A DNA stretch of 38,879 nt from Deltaproteobacteria bacterium (lineage in GTDB: Bacteria; Desulfobacterota; Desulfobacteria; Desulfobacterales; B30-G6): assembly GCA_022340465.1 (NCBI GenBank), contig JAJDNW010000097.1, positions 1 to 38,879 on the forward strand. Reading direction: 5' to 3'. The position numbers were made by a program, and so were the translations under genes. How positions within the stretch are numbered: position 1 is the stretch's first letter; each line of letters opens with the position of its first letter. Shown in pieces: positions 7,513 to 14,680 of this stretch. The notes beneath the pieces were generated by a model that did not search any database, had not been told where the DNA came from, and saw nothing but the letters and a program-made list of their open reading frames with translations.

Positions 7513-9069
7513 ATGGGTGAAAGAATGGATGCAGCCATCCAGAAATATCTGGACATACAGGAAAAGAACAAACTGGGCGGCGGCCAACAACACATGGACC
7601 GGCAGCACCAGCGCGGCAAGCTGGCCGCCCGCGAACGTATCGACCAACTCATCGACCCGGGCACTTTCCGGGAATTGGGGTCCTGCATCAACGCCACGGG
7701 AAAACGCATCGACGGCATGGTCCCTGATGCGCCCTGCGACGGGGTCATCCTCGGTACGGCCCTGGTCCACGGAAGGCCGGTGATGGTCCACGCCACCGAC
7801 TTTACCGTCTTGGGCGGCTCCGTGGCCTCACAGGGCCTGGTGAAGTTCGCCCGGGGATACGAACTGGCGATCCAGTGGGGGCTTCCCATGGTGCACCTCC
7901 TGGACTCCTCCGGCGGACGTTTGGGATTCAAGGATGTCGACTTTGCCGGTCTCGACTGGTATTTCCGAACCCAGTCCCGCTATTCCGGCGTGGTGCCGCA
8001 GATCACCGTTTTGATGGGACCCTGCATCGCCGGCGGGGCCTACCTGCCGACCCTCTGCGATCTGCTGATTATCAGCCGCATTTCGGGCAACCTGTGGCTG
8101 GGGGGGCCGCGACAGACACAGGCGGCCACCTCGGAAGTGTACGACGAAAACGTGGGCGGGGCCGATTACCACATGCAGCTGACCGGGACCTGCGACCGCG
8201 TGGGCGACGATGACGAGCAATCCCTGAGCCTTTGCCGCGAATTGCTGCGCTACCTGCCTTCCAATTACCGGGAAAAGCCCCCCCTGTGGAAACGCACCGA
8301 TTCCCCGGAGCGCGAGGTGGGCGAACTGGTCGACATCGTCCCGGACGCGTTCGATCAAACCTATGACATGCACGATGTCATCGAGCTGCTGGTGGACGAC
8401 GGAGACTACTTCGAGATCAAGGATGAATACGCCAGGAACCTGATCTGCTGCTTCTGCCGTTTCGACGGGCGCAGCGTGGGCCTCGTGGCCAATAACCCCA
8501 AATATCCAGGCAGCACGCTCGAGGTCAACACCTGCGACAAATACTACCGCTTCCTGCAGCTTCTGGATGCCTACAACCTGCCACTGGTCAACCTGGTGGA
8601 CACCCCGCCGGTGGTTCCGGGTGAGGCCGAGGAAGCACGCGGTCTGCTCCGCCACATCGGCAAGGTGCTCGATGTATACGCCACGGCAACCATTCCCAAA
8701 ATTGGCGTGGTTCTCCGGGAGTGCTATGCCGATGCGGGAAGCCTTGTCATGAGCGGACTCAAGGGCATGGGTGCCGACCTGACCTATGCCTGGCCCATCG
8801 CCCGGTTCGGCGTGGAGGCCTCCACCCTGGACTACGGAACGGTTTTGGAAGATGCCGTCGAAAAAGACGCGCACGAGGTCTACTGGAAGCATTCCCGGGA
8901 GAAGGTGGATGCCTTTGCCGCTGCCCATTCGTGGACCGGCCAGGTGGTGGATGAAATCATTCTGCCCAAGGACACGCGCAAACGCATTATCGAGGCGCTG
9001 ACGGTTACCGCCAGCAAGGAGGAAACGTTGCCGCCGAGAAAGAAGCGGCACGGGTCGTCCCCGAGCTGA
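7513..9069 (+). CDS. Acyl-CoA carboxylase carboxyltransferase subunit 2
   Basis: A second carboxyltransferase of 518 residues, homologous to but clearly different from the first. I start it at 7513 because AGGAGAA lies at 7501-7507; a longer in-frame reading begins inside the previous gene. Its N-terminal half is canonical, with LDSSGGRLG (130-138) and GPCIAGGAYLPT (169-180). Its C-terminal half departs from the family: CYADAGSLVMSG (404-415) in place of a YGGAY-type loop and YAWPIARFGVEAS (425-437) in place of YAWPTAEIAVMG. Since carboxyltransferase active sites combine the N-half of one chain with the C-half of another, it probably pairs with subunit 1. The tail is basic (PPRKKRH). Confidence 0.92.
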   Translation: MGERMDAAIQKYLDIQEKNKLGGGQQHMDRQHQRGKLAARERIDQLIDPGTFRELGSCINATGKRIDGMVPDAPCDGVILGTALVHGRPVMVHATDFTVLGGSVASQGLVKFARGYELAIQWGLPMVHLLDSSGGRLGFKDVDFAGLDWYFRTQSRYSGVVPQITVLMGPCIAGGAYLPTLCDLLIISRISGNLWLGGPRQTQAATSEVYDENVGGADYHMQLTGTCDRVGDDDEQSLSLCRELLRYLPSNYREKPPLWKRTDSPEREVGELVDIVPDAFDQTYDMHDVIELLVDDGDYFEIKDEYARNLICCFCRFDGRSVGLVANNPKYPGSTLEVNTCDKYYRFLQLLDAYNLPLVNLVDTPPVVPGEAEEARGLLRHIGKVLDVYATATIPKIGVVLRECYADAGSLVMSGLKGMGADLTYAWPIARFGVEASTLDYGTVLEDAVEKDAHEVYWKHSREKVDAFAAAHSWTGQVVDEIILPKDTRKRIIEALTVTASKEETLPPRKKRHGSSPS

Positions 9070-9119
9070 TACCTTTAGAATTCGAAAAGTAAAATTTTGT
9101 TAAGGAAAGGAGCAACCCT

Positions 9120-9368
9120 ATGGGTAAAGTAGTCGATGTCACGGCCGCCATGTCAGGTGTGTTTTACCGCCAGCCCTCACCGGAAGAGCCGCCCTATGTC
9201 GAAGTGGGAACGGAAGTAAAGAAAAAGCAGGTGCTGGGCCTTTTGGAAACCATGAAGGTCTTTCAGAAGGTGAAATCGCCGGTAAGCGGCAAGGTCGTCG
9301 AAATCATAGCCGAAAATGAACAGCCCCTGAAAGACGGGGCCGTCATCTTTCGCGTGGAGAAAGCATAG
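9120..9368 (+). CDS. Biotin carboxyl carrier protein (short)
   Basis: An 82-residue biotinyl domain protein. The biotin attachment loop is ETMKVF with the acceptor at Lys46, in place of the usual EAMKM. The flanking segments, FYRQPSPEEPPYVEVG before it and SPVSGKVVEI after it, fit the AccB-type hammerhead fold. There is no N-terminal Pro/Ala linker, so it is just the carrier domain. It would shuttle carboxybiotin between the biotin carboxylase and the two carboxyltransferase chains encoded around it. An AAGGAG-like site precedes the ATG, and the gene lies 50 bases after the second carboxyltransferase. Confidence 0.93.
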   Translation: MGKVVDVTAAMSGVFYRQPSPEEPPYVEVGTEVKKKQVLGLLETMKVFQKVKSPVSGKVVEIIAENEQPLKDGAVIFRVEKA

Positions 9369-9383
9369 CGTTCGTTTCTACTA

Positions 9384-9420
9384 TTTTTCGTGCTTTCGTG
9401 CTTTCTTGTTTTCATGATGA
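9384..9420 (+). repeat. TTTCGTGCTTTCGTG-type dispersed repeat (half element)
   Basis: TTTTTCGTGCTTTCGTGCTT and the T-rich bases after it resemble the right arm of the palindromic element at 27234-27296. It lies just after the biotin carrier gene and seems to be a partial copy of a dispersed intergenic repeat. Confidence 0.45.
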
Positions 9421-9441
9421 ACCGAGATAGCGTGCGCATTC

Positions 9442-9526
9442 CCTGCAGCTTGCTGCAGGATAAGCGAGCGCATCATAATTGATAGAATTCCTTACGGTGA
9501 CGATTCCCCTTAAGCTTGCTGCGGGG
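9442..9526. repeat. Pair of GCTTGCTGC palindromic units between carrier and biotin carboxylase genes
   Basis: CCTGCAGC (9442-9449) and GCTGCAGG (9452-9459) form a perfect 8-bp inverted repeat. About 50 bases later, CCCC (9506-9509) and GGGG (9523-9526) flank a related AAGCTTGCTGC core. The two units share GCTTGCTGC and look like copies of one intergenic palindrome family. They fill most of the 212-base gap between the carrier and carboxylase genes and may tune mRNA stability there. Confidence 0.5.
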
Positions 9527-9580
9527 AGTGTTCAATGATCTTTGTCTTCTCAAATCATCCGGGATAGGAGAACACCCGAT

Positions 9581-10951
9581 ATGTTCGATAAAATCTTAGT
9601 AGCCAACCGGGGGGAGATCGCCCTCAGGGTCATCCGGGCCTGCCGGGAAATGGGCATCGGGAGCGTGGCGGTCTACTCCGAAGCCGATGAAACCTGCATG
9701 CATGTCAGGCAGGCGGACGAGCGTGTGTGCATCGGTCCGGCCATCAGCAGCAAGAGCTATCTGAACATCGACAGCATCATGGATGCCGCCCGCCGGACCA
9801 GGGCCGAGGCCATCCATCCCGGCTACGGCTACCTGGCCGAAAGGGAGGCGTTCGCCCGGGCCTGCCGGGACGCCGGCATCGCTTTCATCGGCCCGCGGCC
9901 GGAAAACCTGGCACTGGCCGGGGACAAGATTGCCGGCAAGAAAAAGATGGAGGCCGCCGGTGTGCCGGTCATCCCGAGCAGCCCCGGAGGGGTCGACAGT
10001 GTCGACGAAGCCAAAAAAATTGCCGCAGCCATCGGGTACCCCGTCATGATCAAGTCGGCGGGGGGCGGCGGCGGCAGGGGCATCCGTGTCTGCCATGACG
10101 GTGAAGAGCTGGCCGAAGAATTCTCCGTGGCAAGAATGGAAGCCGTGGCCGCTTTCGGCAACAACCAGGTGTACATCGAAAAATACATCGTGCAGCCCAG
10201 GCACATCGAGTTCCAGGTGCTGGCCGACCGGTTCGGAAACGTGGCCCACCTTGGGGAACGCGAGTGCAGCATTCAAAGGCGCTACCAGAAGCTCATCGAG
10301 GAGTCGCCCTCCCCTCGCCTCGATGACAGGCTGCGCGCCTGCATGGGGCAGGCCGCCATCGATGCAGCCAAGGCCATCGACTATTTCAATGCCGGAACCG
10401 TCGAGTTTCTACTGGACGGCCACGGAGACTTCTACTTCATAGAGATCAACGCCCGCATCCAGGTGGAGCACCCGGTCACCGAGCTGACCACCGGCATCGA
10501 CCTTGTCAAGGAGCAAATCCGCCTTTCGGCTGGTGAAAAACTGGGCTACACCTTCGAGGACATCAACCGGCGCGGCTGGGCCATCGAGTGCCGGATCAAC
10601 GCCGAAGACCCGGAGAAAAACTTCATGCCCTGCCCCGGCACGGTGGAATCGTACCACCCGCCCGGCGGCTTCGGCGTGCGTCTGGATACCCATCTTTACC
10701 AGGGATACGAGCTGCCCATCTACTACGACTCCCTGGTGGCCAAACTCCTCTCCTTCGCCCTGACCCGGAAGGAAGCTATCCAAGTGATGAAGCGCTGCCT
10801 TGCCGAATACACCATCGAACCGCTGAAAACCACCATCCCGCTTTACTCCCGGGTGATGGACGACCAGGACTTTAAGGACGGCAATTTCGACACCAGCTAC
10901 ATCGAGCGCTTCCTGCCGGAGGAAGAGGAAGACGATGACGACGATGAGTAA
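9581..10951 (+). CDS. Biotin carboxylase subunit of acyl-CoA carboxylase
   Basis: A 456-residue ATP-grasp biotin carboxylase, which uses ATP and bicarbonate to carboxylate biotin on the carrier protein. It has the N-terminal MFDKILVANRGEIALR signature, the Gly-rich ATP loop GGGGRGIRV (about residues 163-171), the ATP-grasp catalytic segment FIEINARIQVEHPVTE and the C-terminal carboxylase domain. It lacks a fused biotinyl domain, consistent with the separate carrier gene. The tail ends in an unusual run of acidic residues (PEEEEDDDDDE). The start at 9581 is supported by ATAGGAG just upstream; the in-frame extension to 9542 would cover that site. The hydratase gene follows after 12 bases. Confidence 0.94.
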   Translation: MFDKILVANRGEIALRVIRACREMGIGSVAVYSEADETCMHVRQADERVCIGPAISSKSYLNIDSIMDAARRTRAEAIHPGYGYLAEREAFARACRDAGIAFIGPRPENLALAGDKIAGKKKMEAAGVPVIPSSPGGVDSVDEAKKIAAAIGYPVMIKSAGGGGGRGIRVCHDGEELAEEFSVARMEAVAAFGNNQVYIEKYIVQPRHIEFQVLADRFGNVAHLGERECSIQRRYQKLIEESPSPRLDDRLRACMGQAAIDAAKAIDYFNAGTVEFLLDGHGDFYFIEINARIQVEHPVTELTTGIDLVKEQIRLSAGEKLGYTFEDINRRGWAIECRINAEDPEKNFMPCPGTVESYHPPGGFGVRLDTHLYQGYELPIYYDSLVAKLLSFALTRKEAIQVMKRCLAEYTIEPLKTTIPLYSRVMDDQDFKDGNFDTSYIERFLPEEEEDDDDDE

Positions 10952-10963
10952 AGGAGACACACC

Positions 10964-11731
10964 ATGTCTGAAGACCATTTGATTTACCACGTTGAGGGCC
11001 AAGTCGCCTGGTTTACCATCAACCGGGAAAAGCAGCGCAATGCCATCAGCCCTCAGGCCATTGCACTTTTCATGAGATACCTCGATCAGGCTGAAGCGGA
11101 TGACGACATACGGGTGGTCTGCGTCACCGGCAGCGGCGACAAGGCCTTCTGCTCCGGCGGTGACCTGGGCGGCGGGATGGAGGACGATACGGACCCCATC
11201 ACCGCCTACGCCAACCTGCTCAAGCGTCTGGCCGGCTTCCCCAAGCCGACCGTCGCCCGGGTGAACGGCTACTGTCTGGCTGGCGGAACGGGCTTCATGC
11301 TGGCCTGCGACATCGTCATTGCCAGAGACGACGCGCGTTTCGGGACGCCGGAAGTGAACGTCGGGTTGTTTCCCATGATGATCGGCGCCCTGATCTTCCG
11401 CAACGTCCCCCGGAAAAGAGCCATGGAAATGGTGCTGCTGGGCGAACGGTTGACGGCACAGCAGGCCCTGGACATGGGCATGCTCACCCGGGTGGTGCCG
11501 GCCGATCGGCTGGACGAAAGCGTTGCCGCAGTGCTGGAAACCCTGGCGGGGAAAAGCCCCATCGGCCTCAAGCTGGGCAAGCAGGCCTTCTATCAGACGG
11601 CCGACCTGCCGTTGGAAGAGGCACTGGATCGGCTTTCCCTGGGGCTTAAAAAGGTCATCGCCACCGAGGATGCCAAAGAGGGAATGACGGCCTTCATCGA
11701 AAAAAGAAAACCGGTGTTTACCGGAAAATAG
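10964..11731 (+). CDS. Enoyl-CoA hydratase/isomerase family protein
   Basis: A 255-residue crotonase-fold protein, probably hydrating the carboxylated enoyl-CoA made by the upstream carboxylase. The oxyanion-hole segments are FCSGGDL (62-68) and YCLAGGTGF (103-111). Of the two hydratase glutamates, the second is kept (Glu130 in FGTPEVNVG), but the first is replaced by Gly110 in AGGTGF where GGGCE is usual. That could mean altered chemistry, such as isomerase, decarboxylase or a single-base hydratase. It lies 12 bases after the biotin carboxylase gene and 8 before atuA, so the three are tightly coupled. By position it corresponds to LiuC/AtuE, but the sequence does not prove that. Confidence 0.88.
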   Translation: MSEDHLIYHVEGQVAWFTINREKQRNAISPQAIALFMRYLDQAEADDDIRVVCVTGSGDKAFCSGGDLGGGMEDDTDPITAYANLLKRLAGFPKPTVARVNGYCLAGGTGFMLACDIVIARDDARFGTPEVNVGLFPMMIGALIFRNVPRKRAMEMVLLGERLTAQQALDMGMLTRVVPADRLDESVAAVLETLAGKSPIGLKLGKQAFYQTADLPLEEALDRLSLGLKKVIATEDAKEGMTAFIEKRKPVFTGK

Positions 11732-11739
11732 GAGTCACC

Positions 11740-13509
11740 ATGACGGAAAAGGACGAAAAACTCATTATTGCCAACTTCAGCGGATTTTTCGGGGACCGCT
11801 TCAGTGCCGCCTGGGAGATGATAGAAGGCGGTCCCATCGATGTTTTGACGGGAGATTACCTGGCGGAGCTGACCATGGCCATTCTCCTGAAGCAGAAGAT
11901 GAAGGACCCGGCCAAGGGTTATGCCCACACCTTCCTAAAACAGATGGAAAAGGTCATGGGGTCCTGCCTGGACAAAAACATCCGCGTCGTTTCCAACGCC
12001 GGTGGCCTGAATCCCAAGGGCCTGGCCGAAGAGTTGCAAAAGGTGGCCCGGGCCCTGGGACTTCATCCGACCATCGCATACATCGAAGGGGACGACCTGA
12101 TGCCGCGCCTTAAGGACCTCCAGGAAAAAGGCGAAGCATTAACCCACCTGGACACGGACGTCGCCCTGAAGGATGCCAAGGGGATGCCCATCACCGCCAA
12201 CGCCTATCTCGGCGGCTGGGGCGTCGCCCAGGCGCTGGAAAAGGGCGCCGACATCGTCGTCGGTGGAAGGCTCGCCGACGCCGCGCTGGTCATGGGGCCT
12301 GCGGCCTGGCATTTCGGGTGGAGGCGCACGGACTGGAACAGGCTGGCAGGGGCGGCCGTGGCCGGACACATCATCGAGTGCAGCGGCCAGGCCTGCGGCG
12401 GCAACTACTCCTTTGTCGATGAAATTCCCTCTTACAGCAACGTCGGCTTTCCTTTAGCCGAAATGCACGCCGACGGCTCCTTCGTCATCACCAAACACCC
12501 CGGAACCGGCGGCATCGTTTCGGTGGGAACCGTGACGGCTCAGCTCATGTACGAAGTCAGGGATCCCAGATACCTTACGCCGGACGTGGCCACGCGCTTC
12601 GACACCATCGAAATCGCCCAGGAAGGGCCCGACCGTGTCGCCGTCAGGGGGGTGTGCGGCGAACCGCCGCCGGACACCACCAAGGTCTGCATCAACAACC
12701 TGGCCGGGCACGGAAACACCATGACCCTGCTTTTGGCCGGCCTGGACATCGAAAAGAAGGCCAAAATCATCGAAGACACCCTTTTCGAAGCTTTAGGCGG
12801 CAAAGACGCCCTGCAGACCGTCGCGGTGGAGTTGATCCGGGCCGACAAAAGCAATCCGCCCACCAATGAGGAGGCCTATGCCTATCTGCGTCTCGGCATC
12901 CAGGACCCGGACCCCAAAAAGGTGGCCATGTTCTCCACCAAATTCGTGGAGCTGGCCCTGTGCACCGTGCCCGGCCTGGCCCTCACGGCCCCGCCGGACA
13001 AGGGCAGGCCCATCATCCAGCACTGGCCGACCCTGGTGGCCATGCGGGAAGTTCCCCAAACCGTGGTCATGGACGCGGAAAGCGTCGTCGTGGAGCCGAC
13101 CCTTTTTGAGGGGGACGCGCCCGTACCCGAACCCGCGGCCGTCAATATTCCGGCGGCGCCCTCCGGCCCCACGACCGCCGTTCCCCTGGGAAGGCTGTTT
13201 GCCGCCCGCTCCGGGGACAAGGGCGGCAATGCCAACCTGGGCATCTGGGCAAAGACGCCCGAAGCCTTTGCTTTTCTCCGGCAATTCCTCAGTGTGCAAA
13301 AGCTGAAGGAACTGATGCCGGACATGGCGTCTTACGACATCGAAAGGTACGAACTTCCGAACCTTTTAGCCCTCAACTTCTACGTCAAGGGCGTGCTGGG
13401 AGACGGCGTCTCGGCCTCCCTGCGCATGGACCCCCAGGCCAAAACCCTGGGCGAGTACCTGCGCACCAAAGTCGTGGACATACCGCAGTCACTGCTGCAG
13501 GCGGGTTAG
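11740..13509 (+). CDS. AtuA-family protein (DUF1446 plus AtuA-like C-terminal domain)
   Basis: A 589-residue protein of the acyclic terpene utilisation AtuA family. The N-terminal DUF1446 domain (about residues 7-450) begins with IIANFSGFFGDRFSAAWEM and contains the conserved VVSNAGGLNP, GGWGVAQALEKGADIVVGGR and ECSGQACGGN segments. A C-terminal domain (about 475-585; LGRLFAARSGDKGGNANLG) is the AtuA-like partner, fused here and separate in some genomes. AtuA is essential for citronellol/geraniol catabolism in Pseudomonas, but its reaction is unknown. Here it sits 8 bases after a hydratase in a carboxylase gene set, the same company it keeps in terpenoid clusters. Confidence 0.9.
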   Translation: MTEKDEKLIIANFSGFFGDRFSAAWEMIEGGPIDVLTGDYLAELTMAILLKQKMKDPAKGYAHTFLKQMEKVMGSCLDKNIRVVSNAGGLNPKGLAEELQKVARALGLHPTIAYIEGDDLMPRLKDLQEKGEALTHLDTDVALKDAKGMPITANAYLGGWGVAQALEKGADIVVGGRLADAALVMGPAAWHFGWRRTDWNRLAGAAVAGHIIECSGQACGGNYSFVDEIPSYSNVGFPLAEMHADGSFVITKHPGTGGIVSVGTVTAQLMYEVRDPRYLTPDVATRFDTIEIAQEGPDRVAVRGVCGEPPPDTTKVCINNLAGHGNTMTLLLAGLDIEKKAKIIEDTLFEALGGKDALQTVAVELIRADKSNPPTNEEAYAYLRLGIQDPDPKKVAMFSTKFVELALCTVPGLALTAPPDKGRPIIQHWPTLVAMREVPQTVVMDAESVVVEPTLFEGDAPVPEPAAVNIPAAPSGPTTAVPLGRLFAARSGDKGGNANLGIWAKTPEAFAFLRQFLSVQKLKELMPDMASYDIERYELPNLLALNFYVKGVLGDGVSASLRMDPQAKTLGEYLRTKVVDIPQSLLQAG

Positions 13510-13525
13510 GGAAAAAGAAAATTTG

Positions 13526-13633
13526 GGGCCCTTTCACGGCATGGTCGGCGTCGAAGCCAGGGTTCTCAATCCGGCTTTCCCCGGCGACACCCTGCATATG
13601 GTCAAAGCATGTAACCTTAACAATCATAATTGA
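13526..13633 (+). pseudogene. MaoC-like dehydratase fragment
   Basis: The frame from 13526 to the stop at 13631-13633 reads GPFHGMVGVEARVLNPAFPGDTLHMV and then diverges. The HGMVGVE...LNPAFPGDTL pattern is typical of the middle of MaoC/R-hydratase hot-dog proteins. The remainder of the domain is missing on both sides and there is no start codon with a ribosome binding site. It occupies most of the 177-base gap between atuA and the next gene. I read it as the relic of a deleted hydratase gene; recognition rests on about 25 residues. Confidence 0.5.
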
Positions 13634-13686
13634 GGTCATTATCAACAAACCAGATAAACTCAATTTTAAATAACAAAAGGATGCCT

Positions 13687-14478
13687 ATGAAAACGATCTG
13701 CAAAGACCTGGCGGACGAGGGCCAGGCCCTGGACGACATCGTGGCCGATATCGGCGATGCCGACTGGAACAGGGAAACACCCTTCAACGGGTGGACCATC
13801 AAGGATGAAATCGCCCACATCGCCTACTTCGACATGTTCGCCCGGCTTTCCGCCACCGACAGGGAGGCCTTTGAAAAGGAGATGACCCGGCTGGCGGCCG
13901 ACATGAAAAATTTTTTCGAGGTCACCCTGGAGCCGGGGCGCAGCAAAAGCAATGCGGAACTGCTCCAATGGTGGCGCACCGAACGCAAAGCCATGATCGA
14001 AGCCTACCAGGCCCTCGACCCCAAGGAACGCCTCCCCTGGCAGCTTCCCATGAGCGCGCGTTCCTCGGCCACCGCCCGTATCATGGAGACATGGGCCCAC
14101 GGGCAGGACGTCGTGGACGCGCTGGGGATCACGAGGGAACCGACCGATCGTTTGAAGCACGTCGCCCACCTGGGTGTGGCCACCTTCGGGTGGAGTTTTC
14201 AATGCCGCGGCCTCGAGAAACCAACCCAGGAAGTCCTCGTGAAGTTGACCGCCCCCGGGGGCAACATCTGGACCTATGGGCCTGAAGGGGCCGAAGACCG
14301 CATCCAGGGCGACGCCCAGGATTTCTGCCTGGTGGTTACCCAGCGACGACACTATCTGGACACCGGCCTCAGCATAAAGGGACCGATAGCGGAAAAATGG
14401 ATGTCCGTGGCCCAGGTGTTTGCCGGACCGCCGGACGAGGGGCCGAAACCGGGCACCTTTCCGAAGCAAGCAGGCTAG
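13687..14478 (+). CDS. TIGR03084-like DinB/maleylpyruvate isomerase-fold metal-binding protein
   Basis: A 263-residue protein with the four-helix DinB/MDMPI fold expected from its N-terminus (GQALDDIVADI, then FNGWTIKDEIAHIAYFD). Putative metal-binding histidines are in IAHIAYFD (about residue 41) and TWAHGQDVVDALG (about residue 138). It resembles the TIGR03084 family of uncharacterised proteins. Such folds bind divalent metals and can act as thiol-dependent isomerases or transferases, but no reaction can be assigned. Of the ATGs at 13681 and 13687 I chose the second, since AAAGG at 13676-13680 abuts the first and is well spaced from the second. Confidence 0.78.
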   Translation: MKTICKDLADEGQALDDIVADIGDADWNRETPFNGWTIKDEIAHIAYFDMFARLSATDREAFEKEMTRLAADMKNFFEVTLEPGRSKSNAELLQWWRTERKAMIEAYQALDPKERLPWQLPMSARSSATARIMETWAHGQDVVDALGITREPTDRLKHVAHLGVATFGWSFQCRGLEKPTQEVLVKLTAPGGNIWTYGPEGAEDRIQGDAQDFCLVVTQRRHYLDTGLSIKGPIAEKWMSVAQVFAGPPDEGPKPGTFPKQAG

Positions 14479-14582
14479 CGGCCCAATGCGGACGGGAACA
14501 GCTTTCATGCCCGCTTCGCTCACGTTTGTCAACAACGTCGGCTGTGCAGAGGTCAGCAATCGGAGGGCGGAAGACAGCGAAA

Positions 14583-14670
14583 ATTCGACACGGATTACGC
14601 GAATTGCCCGGAATGAATAAACAGCCAACCCTGTATAAAATCGACGCAATCCGTAAAATCCGTGTCGGAA
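14583..14670. repeat. Inverted repeat pair upstream of the acyl-CoA dehydrogenase gene
   Basis: The left arm (14583-14607, core CGACACGGATTACG) and right arm (14646-14670, core AAAATCCGTGTCG) are imperfect inverted repeats of about 25 bases around a 38-base spacer. The right arm ends just before the AAAGGA ribosome binding sequence of the next gene. The element looks like a dispersed intergenic palindrome and could form a long leader hairpin. Confidence 0.5.
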
Positions 14671-14680
14671 AAAGGAAAAA

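Noticed and set aside
7828-9051. 407-codon open frame antisense to carboxyltransferase 2
   Set aside because: Same reason: low-complexity antisense translation of a clear gene.
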